Below are positions 1-6,319 of a DNA stretch of 9,471 bases, piece by piece. The number at the start of each line of letters is the position of its first letter. Position 1 is the first letter of the stretch. Location of the stretch: the NCBI GenBank assembly GCA_964569295.1, contig CAZMVU010000193.1, forward strand, positions 1-9,471. Reading direction: 5' to 3'. Made by a program: the position numbers and the translations under genes. Below the pieces are notes generated by a model. It searched no databases. It saw nothing but the letters and a program-made list of their open reading frames with translations, and had not been told where the DNA came from. The stretch comes from CAZMVU01 sp964569295 (GTDB lineage Bacteria > Hydrogenedentota > Hydrogenedentia > Hydrogenedentales > JAGMZX01).

Positions 1-1334
1 ACCTGGCGCCCGGTCACAGGTTGGTACACGGGGCGCAGTGCCGCCTCCATCACGCCGCCCGGGTTGGCGAAGATGCCCGCCGCGCCGGACGACATGCCGA
101 TGGGGGAGTCCATGGTGTCATCCGGCAGCGCGTTGAAGTCGATTCCCGCCTGCTTGATCATGCGGCCAAGCTCGCGTGTGGTCAAGACCACATCGACATC
201 CTGCACGCCGCTGGCGTTCATTTCGGGGCGGTCCGCCTCGAACTTCTTGGCCGTACACGGCATGACCGACACGACAAACATGTCTTCGGGCTTCTTGGCG
301 ATCTTGTCGGCGTAGTAGGTCTTCGCCACGGCGCCGAACATCTGCTGCGGCGACTTGCAGGTGGACACATTGTCCAACATGTCGGGGAAGTAGTACTCGA
401 TGAACTTGATCCAGCCCGGCGAGCACGAGGTGAACATCGGCAGCGACACATTTTCCTGCGTCACGAGGGCTTTCTTGAGGCGGCCGAGGAGCTCGGTGCC
501 TTCCTCCATGATCGTCAGGTCGGCCGTGAAGTTCGTGTCGAACACGGCATGGAATCCGAGCCGCCGCAGGGCGCTCACCATTTTGCCGGTGACCAGCGTA
601 CCCGGCGGATAGTCGAAGCACTCGCCAAGGGCTGCGCGGATGGCCGGGGCCGTTTGCACGACGACGGTCTTGGTGGGATCCTCGAGCGCGTTCCACACCT
701 CCTCGATCTGGTCGCGCTCGTTGATGGCGCCCACCGGGCACACGGCCGCGCACTGGCCGCACTGCACGCACACGACGTCTTCCAGGTCGCTGCAGAAGGC
801 GGGACCGACGATCGTGGCGAAACCGCGGTTCTGCGGGAAGACGCCGCCCACGCCTTGCACCTCGCTGCACATGGTGACGCAGCGGCGGCACAAGACGCAT
901 TTGGCGCTGTCGCGCGTGAGTGCGGGGGTCGTGTCGTCGATGTATTGCTTGCTCTGTTCACCCTCATAGTGGATTTCGCGGATGCCCAGGTCACGGGCGA
1001 GGCTTTGCAGCTCGCAGTCTTCATTGCGGCTGCATGTCTGGCAATCGCCCTGGTGGTCCGAGAGCAGCAGTTCGACCACCGTACGCCGCGCGTTGCGGGC
1101 GCGCTTCGAGTTGGTGTAGACCACCATGCCGTCCTGGACCGGCGCCACACACGCGGCCACCAGGCTGCGCGCACCCTGTACCTCGACCACGCACACCCGG
1201 CATGCGCCGATGGCCTGCACGTCTTCGAGGTAACACAGCGTGGGCACCTTCACCCCAGCCTGCTTGGCGGCTTCGAGAACCGTCGCGCCGTCGGGCGCCT
1301 CCACGGTGATGTCGTCGATGGTAACTTTCGGCAT
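1..1334 (-). CDS. hndD: [FeFe] hydrogenase catalytic subunit (HndD/HydA type), C-terminus cut by window edge
   Basis: Catalytic subunit of a soluble multimeric [FeFe] hydrogenase, producing or consuming H2 in the cytoplasm with HndABC. 444 residues lie in the window; relatives are near 580, so about 140 residues including the third H-cluster motif (L3) are outside. Visible in order: plant-type [2Fe-2S] domain (C34, C45, C48, C62); His-Cys3 [4Fe-4S] domain (H94, C98, C101, C107); two-[4Fe-4S] ferredoxin domain (C146/149/152/156 and C189/192/195/199); H domain from about residue 222. L1 reads TSCSPGW (302-308): C304 fits the proton-relay cysteine, but the position of the cluster ligand C300 of Clostridium pasteurianum CpI is S305. 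L2 is normal, MPCTAKKFE (358-366). The proton-path serine equivalent to CpI S319 is S324, and C326 stands where CpI has Ala321. Start chosen at the ATG at 1334, with AAGGAGA 9 nt upstream. Gap from hndC is 33 bp. Family assignment is certain; a reading frame without stops to the edge suggests an intact gene. Confidence 0.96.
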   Translation of the reverse strand, partial: MPKVTIDDITVEAPDGATVLEAAKQAGVKVPTLCYLEDVQAIGACRVCVVEVQGARSLVAACVAPVQDGMVVYTNSKRARNARRTVVELLLSDHQGDCQTCSRNEDCELQSLARDLGIREIHYEGEQSKQYIDDTTPALTRDSAKCVLCRRCVTMCSEVQGVGGVFPQNRGFATIVGPAFCSDLEDVVCVQCGQCAAVCPVGAINERDQIEEVWNALEDPTKTVVVQTAPAIRAALGECFDYPPGTLVTGKMVSALRRLGFHAVFDTNFTADLTIMEEGTELLGRLKKALVTQENVSLPMFTSCSPGWIKFIEYYFPDMLDNVSTCKSPQQMFGAVAKTYYADKIAKKPEDMFVVSVMPCTAKKFEADRPEMNASGVQDVDVVLTTRELGRMIKQAGIDFNALPDDTMDSPIGMSSGAAGIFANPGGVMEAALRPVYQPVTGRQ

Positions 1335-1343
1335 CGCTCATAA

Positions 1344-1350
1344 TCTCCTT
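1344..1350 (-). promoter_or_regulatory. Ribosome binding site of hndD
   Basis: AAGGAGA on the minus strand, 9 nt before the ATG at 1334. It fixes the start of the hydrogenase subunit just after the hndC stop codon and supports translation of hndD from the shared operon mRNA. Confidence 0.75.
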
Positions 1351-1367
1351 GTATCATGCCGCCCAGC

Positions 1368-4300
1368 TTAGCGCGTGGGGTTGGTCATCTCTTCGCGGTA
1401 ATCGCAACGCAGGCACCGGTGCGCCTCGCGCATGGCCGTTTCTTCGTTGAAGGCCAGCTCGACCTCCTCGAAGCCACTGCGCTGTGCCACATCGATCATG
1501 CGCATCTCGGCCCGGGGCGCTTCCAGGGGGTCGGCGTCCGGGTCGAAATCGGTGTCCACCTGATACGGCTCGCGCCAGAAGGCGTGTTCCTCGCCGGTGA
1601 GCATCTTGTCGATACCCACGGCCGCCCGCTCGCCCGCGCCGATAGCCTCGACTACCGACGAGGGCCCGTCCGACGCGTCGCCACCGGCGAAAATCCAATC
1701 CTCCGAGGTCTGGCCCGTGAGGGCGTCCGACCAGATATACCCGGACAGGTTTTCCTTCAGCGGCACACCGTCGGTAATGCCTTTCACGTCGAGCTTCTGG
1801 CCGATGGCCGCGATCACCTGGTCCGCCGGCTCGACGAACATGGCGTCGCCGCGCACTTCGGGGCGCCGGCGGCCCGAGGCATCGAACTCGCCGAGCGCAT
1901 TGTGCGCGCAGCGCACGCCGGTTACCTGACCGTTCTCGGTCACGATTTCCTGCGGGGTCACGAGCAACTTGAAGAAAACCCCCTCTTTCTCCGCCTCGTG
2001 AATCTCTTCGTCATAGGCCGGCATCTCGTCGCGCGTGCGCCGGTAGAGGATGGTCACCGTCTCGGCACCCAGGCGCACGGCCGTGCGTGCCGCATCGACC
2101 GCGGCGTTGCCGCCGCCAATAACCGCCACCCGCTTGCCGACCTTGGGATTCTGGTCCATGTTGTAGGCGCGCAAGAACTGCAGGGCATCCTGCACACCGT
2201 TGGCATCCGCATTCTGCGCGCGCAGGGCCGACCCCTTAGGCGCGCCCACCGCGAGGAACACCGCCTCGTAGCCTTCGTCCTTGAGGCTCTGCAGCGTGAA
2301 GTCGCGGCCCAGCGCCTTGTTGCACACGATCTCGGCGCCGATTTCCTCGACCATCTTGATCTCTTTCTCGAGTTCCTGGCGCGGCAGGCGGTAGGCCGGG
2401 ATCGTCTGCACGAGCATGCCGCCCGGCTTCGACGCCGCCTCGAACACCTTTGGCTTGTAGCCAAGCCGCGCGAGGAAGAACGCGCACGAGAGCCCCGCGG
2501 GACCTGCGCCCACGATGGCCACCTTGCGCTTGGCGTTGTCCGGGTTCTCCCGCACTTCCGGAAGCTGAATGGCGTCCTCCTGCTCGACCATGAAACGTTT
2601 GACGCCGCGGATCGACACCGGTGAATCGAGGTTGCACCGCCGGCATTTCGACTCGCAGGCGTGGAAGCACACCCGCGCGCATACGGACGCCAAGGGATTG
2701 CGGTCGCGGTGCACGCGCAGTGCCTCGGTGTAGCGTTTTTCGCCCACCAGCGACACGAAGCCGGGGACATAGACCCCCGCCGGGCACGCGCTCATGCAGG
2801 GCGCGCGCACCAGCGCGGCGCACACGCCGGCCGGGCATTTCTTCTCGCGGATGTGGGCGTCGAACTCTTCGCGGAAGTGGCGGATGGCCGACAGCACGGG
2901 GTTCGGCGCGGTCTGGCCGAGGCCGCACAGCGACGCATCCTTGATTTGTTCACCCAGCGCGATCAGCTTCTCGACATCGCCCTCGACGCCCTTGCCTTCA
3001 CAAATGCGCTCGACGATTTCGAGCATGCGCTTGGTGCCGATCCGGCACGGCACGCACTTGCCGCACGACTCGTCCTGCACGAAGTCGAGGAAGAAGCGTG
3101 CCATGTCCACCATGCACGTATCGTCGTCCATGACGATGAGGCCACCTGACCCCATAATGGCGCCGAGCTCCTGCAAGCTTTCGTAGTCGACCGGGACGTT
3201 CAGGTGCTGCTTGGGAATGCAGCCGCCGGAAGGGCCGCCCATCTGCGCGGCCTTGAACGGTTTGTTGTTTGGAATGCCGCCGCCGATGTCATACACAATC
3301 TCGCCCAGCGGCGTGCCGATGGGGATTTCGACGAGGCCGGTGTTGTTCACGGCGCCGGCGAGGGCGAAGACCTTGGTCCCTTTGCTCTTTTCGGTACCCA
3401 TCGAGGCAAACCATTCGGCGCCCTTGAGCACGATGGCAGGGACATTCGCGTACGTCTCGACATTGTTCAGGCAGCTCGGCTTTTCCCATAGGCCCTGGTT
3501 CGCCGGGAAAGGCGGACGGGGCCGGGGTTCGCCGCGTTTGCCTTCGATCGAGCGCATGAGCGCCGTCTCTTCACCGCACACGAACGCGCCCGAACCCATG
3601 CGTATCTCGAGGTCGAAGTTGAAGCCCGAGCCCATGATGTCCTCACCCAGGAGGCCATAGTCGCGGGCCTGCCTCAGCGCGTTTTCGAGGCGCTCGACGG
3701 CGAGCGGGTATTCGGCGCGCACGTAGATGAAGCCTTCATCGGAACCGATGGCGTAGGCGGCAATGGCCATGGCCTCGATCACGCTGTGCGGGTCGCCCTC
3801 GAGGACGCTGCGGTCCATGAAGGCGCCCGGGTCGCCTTCGTCCGCGTTGCACAGCACGTACTTCTTATCGCCCGGCGCTTTACGGGTGAAGCTCCACTTC
3901 AAGCCCGCCGGGAAGCCGGCGCCGCCGCGCCCGCGCAAGCCAGACGCCTTCATCATCTCGATGACGTCGTCCGAACTCATCTCGTTGAGCACCTTGGCCA
4001 ACGCCTGATAGCCGTCGCGCGCCACGTATTCGTCGATGCTGGTGGGGTCAATGATGCCGCAGTTGCGCAACACCACCTTTTCCTGCTGCTGGAAGAATTC
4101 GATCTCCTGCAAGGCCGGGACGATCTGGGCGGTGGCGGCCACCTTGAAGTTAAGCCGCTCGACGATGCGCCCTTTCAAGAGGTGCTCCTCGACGATTTCA
4201 TCCGCGTCGCCGGGCTTCACCCCCTGGTAGAAGACGCCGTCGGGGTAGATGACGGCGACCGGGCCGATCGCGCAGGGACCCAGGCACCCGGTCTGAATAA

Positions 4301-4427
4301 CGTCGATTTCCGCGTCGAGGCCGTGTTTCACGAGGCACTGCTGGATGGCGTCGCTCACTTCGAGCGCCCCCGAGGCCACGCACCCCGCGCCGGCGCAGAT
4401 TAAGACATGGGATCGTGTCGTAGTCAT
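1368..4427 (-). CDS. hndC: HndC/NuoF-like flavoprotein fused to a GltD/NfnB-like NAD(P)H oxidoreductase
   Basis: 1019-residue diaphorase subunit, far longer than usual HndC/HydB (about 490-630). Residues 1-95: thioredoxin-like [2Fe-2S] domain (C11, C16, C48, C52). About 115-525: NuoF core with FMN/NADH-binding GRGGAGFPAG (166-175), NADEGDPGAF (195-203) and a [4Fe-4S] site (C455, C458, C461, C501). The ordinary HydB C-terminal two-cluster ferredoxin domain is absent. From KKCPAGVC (529-536) the chain runs into a GltD-type N-terminal Fe-S domain (C531, C536, C544, C548; C583, C587, C591, C595, C598). Next come an FAD Rossmann motif VGAGPAGL (639-646; E663 at the end of the second strand) and a second Rossmann motif GGGNAAVDAARTAVRLG (771-787), then YRRTRDEMPA (795-804). 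A closing FAD motif AGGDASDGPSSVVEAIGAG (914-932) and a tail with RCLRC (1004-1008) follow. It probably moves electrons between NAD(H), possibly NADP(H), ferredoxin and HndD. NADP use is inferred from the Arg pair and lack of an acidic residue after the second strand. ATG at 4427; AGGAG lies 10 nt upstream. Confidence 0.95.
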   Translation of the reverse strand: MTTTRSHVLICAGAGCVASGALEVSDAIQQCLVKHGLDAEIDVIQTGCLGPCAIGPVAVIYPDGVFYQGVKPGDADEIVEEHLLKGRIVERLNFKVAATAQIVPALQEIEFFQQQEKVVLRNCGIIDPTSIDEYVARDGYQALAKVLNEMSSDDVIEMMKASGLRGRGGAGFPAGLKWSFTRKAPGDKKYVLCNADEGDPGAFMDRSVLEGDPHSVIEAMAIAAYAIGSDEGFIYVRAEYPLAVERLENALRQARDYGLLGEDIMGSGFNFDLEIRMGSGAFVCGEETALMRSIEGKRGEPRPRPPFPANQGLWEKPSCLNNVETYANVPAIVLKGAEWFASMGTEKSKGTKVFALAGAVNNTGLVEIPIGTPLGEIVYDIGGGIPNNKPFKAAQMGGPSGGCIPKQHLNVPVDYESLQELGAIMGSGGLIVMDDDTCMVDMARFFLDFVQDESCGKCVPCRIGTKRMLEIVERICEGKGVEGDVEKLIALGEQIKDASLCGLGQTAPNPVLSAIRHFREEFDAHIREKKCPAGVCAALVRAPCMSACPAGVYVPGFVSLVGEKRYTEALRVHRDRNPLASVCARVCFHACESKCRRCNLDSPVSIRGVKRFMVEQEDAIQLPEVRENPDNAKRKVAIVGAGPAGLSCAFFLARLGYKPKVFEAASKPGGMLVQTIPAYRLPRQELEKEIKMVEEIGAEIVCNKALGRDFTLQSLKDEGYEAVFLAVGAPKGSALRAQNADANGVQDALQFLRAYNMDQNPKVGKRVAVIGGGNAAVDAARTAVRLGAETVTILYRRTRDEMPAYDEEIHEAEKEGVFFKLLVTPQEIVTENGQVTGVRCAHNALGEFDASGRRRPEVRGDAMFVEPADQVIAAIGQKLDVKGITDGVPLKENLSGYIWSDALTGQTSEDWIFAGGDASDGPSSVVEAIGAGERAAVGIDKMLTGEEHAFWREPYQVDTDFDPDADPLEAPRAEMRMIDVAQRSGFEEVELAFNEETAMREAHRCLRCDYREEMTNPTR

Positions 4428-4448
4428 GCTGATCCTACTCCTGTGCTT

Positions 4449-4467
4449 GCCACGCTGGGGCGCTGGC
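4449..4467 (-). other. Small GC-rich inverted repeat between hndB and hndC
   Basis: The sequence can pair GCCA-CGC with GCG-TGGC around a TGGG loop, with a one-base bulge. It starts at the hndB stop codon and ends 21 bases before the hndC ATG. There is no U-tract, so it is not a terminator. It could tune relative subunit levels by RNA processing or stability, or be chance in GC-rich DNA. Confidence 0.25.
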
Positions 4468-4838
4468 TACTTCTGAATCAGGTAGTCCATGACGGGGTTG
4501 CCGCCCTGGACATGCTGTGTGACAATGGACTCGAGGCGTTCGGGCGTGAGCTTGCCGTAGCGGTACTCCTTGCCCGCCGCATCGGTGAGCGTGAGCATGG
4601 GTTCGCGATCGCACAGGCCGACGCAGCCCGACTGGCGCAGTGTCACATTCGTGACGTTGTGGGAGGCGAGCAGCTCGCCCAGTTTCGCCAGCATGTCGCG
4701 TGCGCCCGCGGCAATGCCGCACGTGCCCATGTGCATGGTGATCGTCATTTCCTTCGGCTCGCCCCGCAACTCGATGTTTTTGCGCGCCTTATCGCGCAGG
4801 GCCAGCAAATCCTCCGGACTCTTGATCTTGGTCGTCAT
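4467..4838 (-). CDS. hndB: Thioredoxin-fold [2Fe-2S] ferredoxin-like subunit (HndB type)
   Basis: 123-residue small subunit of the hydrogenase complex, matching HndB of the Desulfovibrio Hnd enzyme in length and in its place between the NuoE-like and NuoF-like genes. The recognisable motifs are MGTCGIAAGA (37-46) and SGCVGLCDREP (70-80). Only three cysteines are present (C40, C72, C76). The CXXXXC pair of a classical thioredoxin-like [2Fe-2S] domain is reduced to one cysteine, with glycine at the expected second position (G45). From memory GTCGIAAGAR is usual in this family, so this is probably a family trait, but it leaves open whether a cluster is bound. Start at ATG 4838 with GGGAGGAG 8 nt upstream; that ribosome-binding site overlaps the hndA stop codon, suggesting coupled translation. 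Role: structural or electron-transfer partner of HndA and HndC. Confidence 0.9.
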   Translation of the reverse strand: MTTKIKSPEDLLALRDKARKNIELRGEPKEMTITMHMGTCGIAAGARDMLAKLGELLASHNVTNVTLRQSGCVGLCDREPMLTLTDAAGKEYRYGKLTPERLESIVTQHVQGGNPVMDYLIQK

Positions 4839-4846
4839 GGCGTGTG

Positions 4847-4854
4847 CTCCTCCC
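4847..4854 (-). promoter_or_regulatory. Ribosome binding site of hndB, overlapping the hndA stop
   Basis: GGGAGGAG on the minus strand, 8 nt before the hndB ATG. Its first base is the last base of the hndA TAG stop codon, an arrangement typical of translational coupling. Confidence 0.7.
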
Positions 4855-5378
4855 TACTTCGCCGCGGTTTCCGCGGTGTACTGGTTGATGATGTGCTGGA
4901 CGCGGGTGGGCTTCACGCGCTGGTGTACGTCGTCGTCGACCATGATGGCCGGCGCCAGGCCGCACGCCCCGAAGCAGCGGGCCACCTCGAGCGAGAATTG
5001 CCGGTCGTCCGTGGTACCGCCCACATCGATGCCGAGCTTGTCTTGCAAGGCCTCGAGCACCTGCTTGCCCCCACGCACATAGCACGCCGTGCCCAGGCAC
5101 ACACGAATGATATGCCTGCCGCGCGGCACCGTGCTGAAGTAGCTGTAAAAGCTCACCACGCCGGCCACCTCGCTGTAGGACTTGTCGAGGCCGAGGGCGA
5201 CCCGCTTGAGCGCTACCTCCGGCAGATAGCCGAAGATGGCCTGCGCCATTTGCAGCACGGGAATGAGCCCGCCCGCCTTGTCCTTGTACTCGGCGATGAT
5301 GTCGTCAAGGCGCGCAAGCAATTCTTCCTCGCTCGCCTCTTCACCGCACTGGCAGTTGCATACTTTTTCCGCGTCCAT
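4854..5378 (-). CDS. hndA: NuoE-like [2Fe-2S] subunit of the bifurcating hydrogenase (HndA/HydC type)
   Basis: 174-residue 24-kDa-type subunit that carries one [2Fe-2S] cluster and docks on the NuoF-like subunit to take electrons near the FMN. A helical N-terminal region (about 17-90, with the family stretch VAGVVSFYSYF at 71-81) is followed by the thioredoxin-like domain with ligands C94, C99 (CLGTAC) and C135, C139 (CFGAC). Length and motif spacing are normal for the family. One oddity is a cysteine-rich N-terminal tag, VCNCQCG (C7, C9, C11), before the usual start of homology. ATG at 5378 is backed by AGGAGGA 5 nt upstream. It is the first structural gene after rex (36-bp gap). Confidence 0.95.
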   Translation of the reverse strand: MDAEKVCNCQCGEEASEEELLARLDDIIAEYKDKAGGLIPVLQMAQAIFGYLPEVALKRVALGLDKSYSEVAGVVSFYSYFSTVPRGRHIIRVCLGTACYVRGGKQVLEALQDKLGIDVGGTTDDRQFSLEVARCFGACGLAPAIMVDDDVHQRVKPTRVQHIINQYTAETAAK

Positions 5379-5383
5379 AGGAA

Positions 5384-5390
5384 TCCTCCT
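5384..5390 (-). promoter_or_regulatory. Ribosome binding site of hndA
   Basis: AGGAGGA on the minus strand, 5 nt before the hndA ATG and much stronger than anything ahead of rex. The contrast suggests the hydrogenase subunits are made in larger amounts than the repressor from the same mRNA. Confidence 0.7.
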
Positions 5391-5395
5391 CGGCT

Positions 5396-5410
5396 GCCCG
5401 AATGCCGGGC
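5396..5410 (-). other. Short hairpin between rex and hndA
   Basis: GCCCG-GCATT-CGGGC, a 5-bp GC-only stem with a 5-base loop, in the 36-bp gap and ending 5 bases before the hndA ribosome-binding site. There is no poly-U tail, so termination is unlikely. It may be a processing or stability element, or chance. Confidence 0.3.
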
Positions 5411-5414
5411 GGCC

Positions 5415-6173
5415 CTACTCCGGTTTTCCGCCGTTTTCCATGCCTTCCCCCGCAGCGGCCCCCGCCCCACAACGGGCGAAATAGGCCACCTTCTCCAAAG
5501 CGGAAGTCATGTCCACGTTTTCTGTTACCACCGCATCCGGCGTCTCGAGCCGGACCGGCGCGAAATTCACCAAACCACGCACGCCCGCCGCCACAAGCGC
5601 ATCCGCCGTTCCCTGTGCCGCCGCCGCCGGCACCGCCACAATGCCCAAGGTGATCCCCTGCGTGCGCGTAACCGCATTCAAGTCGGACATGGCATGGCAA
5701 TGCACGCCGGCGAACACCCGCCCGACCTTGCGCGTATCCGTGTCGAAGGCCGCGCCTATGCTCAACCGCCGCCAGCGCCCCGAGAAATGGCTTACCAGCG
5801 CCATGCCCAAATTCCCCAGGCCGACCAGGGCCGTACGCTGGTAGCTGGCGCCATAGAGAAAATCGCCGATGGCGTCGATGAGTGTGGCCACGTCGTAGCC
5901 GTGCGTGCGTGAACCCGACACGCCCAAGGTCATGATGTCGCGGCGCACTTGCGAAGCCCCGGCATGCGTGAGCTGCCCGAGATCGCGCGAACAGATGGCC
6001 ACCTGGCCATCGGCCAGAAGATGGGCGAGGATACGGCGGTACAGGGAGAGCCGCGCCACCGTCTGCTCGGAGACGGCGCGTCCCTGCGGGGTGTCCGCGA
6101 ATGGGGGGGGCGTGAACGAATTCACATCCCGCGTGCCGCCGCCGGTGTTCCCATCCTGGTGCGTACTGCTCAT
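5415..6173 (-). CDS. rex: Redox-sensing transcriptional repressor Rex
   Basis: 252-residue DNA-binding repressor that senses the NADH/NAD+ ratio; NADH binding releases it from DNA. The N-terminal winged helix spans about 35-95 with the family signature SQVRRDIMTLGVSG (74-87) and wing HGYDV (91-95). The NAD-binding Rossmann domain follows: VGLGNLG (117-123), AAFDTD (141-146), VPAAAAQ (181-187) and NFAPVRLETP (203-212), ending with a swapped helix near ENVDMTSALEKVAYF (218-232). Usual Rex is about 210 residues. Here there is a Gly/Thr/Pro-rich N-terminal extension of about 34 residues and a Gly-rich tail of about 18. ATG 6173 is the only plausible start: an in-frame TAG lies 9 bases upstream, and no ATG codon occurs in frame before residue 81. 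No good ribosome-binding site precedes it. It leads the operon and has a Rex operator at its promoter, implying autoregulation and control of the hydrogenase genes. Confidence 0.96.
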   Translation of the reverse strand: MSSTHQDGNTGGGTRDVNSFTPPPFADTPQGRAVSEQTVARLSLYRRILAHLLADGQVAICSRDLGQLTHAGASQVRRDIMTLGVSGSRTHGYDVATLIDAIGDFLYGASYQRTALVGLGNLGMALVSHFSGRWRRLSIGAAFDTDTRKVGRVFAGVHCHAMSDLNAVTRTQGITLGIVAVPAAAAQGTADALVAAGVRGLVNFAPVRLETPDAVVTENVDMTSALEKVAYFARCGAGAAAGEGMENGGKPE

Positions 6174-6189
6174 CCTGGCCTACACCGCC

Positions 6190-6209
6190 CCGTTCAGCAT
6201 GCTGAACGG
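6190..6209. promoter_or_regulatory. Perfect 20-bp palindrome in the rex leader
   Basis: CCGTTCAGCATGCTGAACGG is identical on both strands and ends 17 bases before the rex ATG. As DNA it could bind a dimeric regulator. As RNA it would form an 8-bp stem with a 4-base loop just before the translation start, in a leader that lacks a good ribosome-binding site. No known regulator is recognised for it. Transcription through it is predicted from the promoter at 6291-6319. Confidence 0.6.
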
Positions 6210-6221
6210 CTGTTAAAGTCT

Positions 6222-6243
6222 ATTTACCTACCGGTCGGTAAAT
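6222..6243. promoter_or_regulatory. 22-bp near-perfect palindrome resembling a TetR-family operator
   Basis: Half-site ATTTACCTACC is followed at once by GGTCGGTAAAT, with a single mismatched pair. The core ACCGGTCGGT has the form common among TetR/AcrR-family operators. It lies about 40 bp downstream of the predicted rex transcription start, in the leader, where a bound protein could act as a roadblock. No TetR gene is present in the window. Confidence 0.6.
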
Positions 6244-6268
6244 AACCCCTGCGATCAACACCCGGTTC

Positions 6269-6286
6269 TTGTGAACCGGCTCACAA
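6269..6286. promoter_or_regulatory. Rex operator (ROP site) upstream of rex-hndABCD
   Basis: TTGTGAACCGGCTCACAA matches the Rex consensus TTGTGAAN4TTCACAA at every fixed position but one, and is palindromic except for one pair (6275/6280). It starts 4 bp downstream of the predicted -10 box and so covers the transcription start, a standard repressor position. Together with a rex gene immediately downstream it gives strong support for NADH-responsive autoregulation of the whole operon. Confidence 0.92.
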
Positions 6287-6290
6287 CCCG

Positions 6291-6319
6291 AATATACCAC
6301 ACCCTGAACCCGTTTGCAA
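6291..6319 (-). promoter_or_regulatory. Sigma-70-type promoter of the rex-hndABCD operon
   Basis: On the minus strand, -35 TTGCAA (6314-6319) and -10 TATATT (6291-6296) are separated by exactly 17 bp, with a TG one base upstream of the -10 (extended -10). Predicted transcription start is near 6284, inside the Rex operator, giving a leader of about 110 nt before the rex ATG. Confidence 0.75.

Noticed and set aside
1368..4427. HndC fusion as an assembly or frameshift artefact joining two genes
   Set aside because: The frame is open for 1019 codons without a stop, the CPAGVC junction is shared by both families, and hndB and hndD flank it with normal spacing and ribosome-binding sites.
21..5912. 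Long open frames on the plus strand (for example 21-1343, 1356-2624, 4407-5912)
   Set aside because: They lie opposite well-identified genes, have His/Arg/Ala-rich composition typical of antisense translation of GC-rich DNA, and show no recognisable domains.
6100..6115. Run of eight G (C on the coding strand) in rex as a possible phase-variation tract
   Set aside because: It lies in the Pro-rich N-terminal extension and encodes PPP; eight bases in 62% GC DNA is not strong evidence, though a slip there would inactivate rex.
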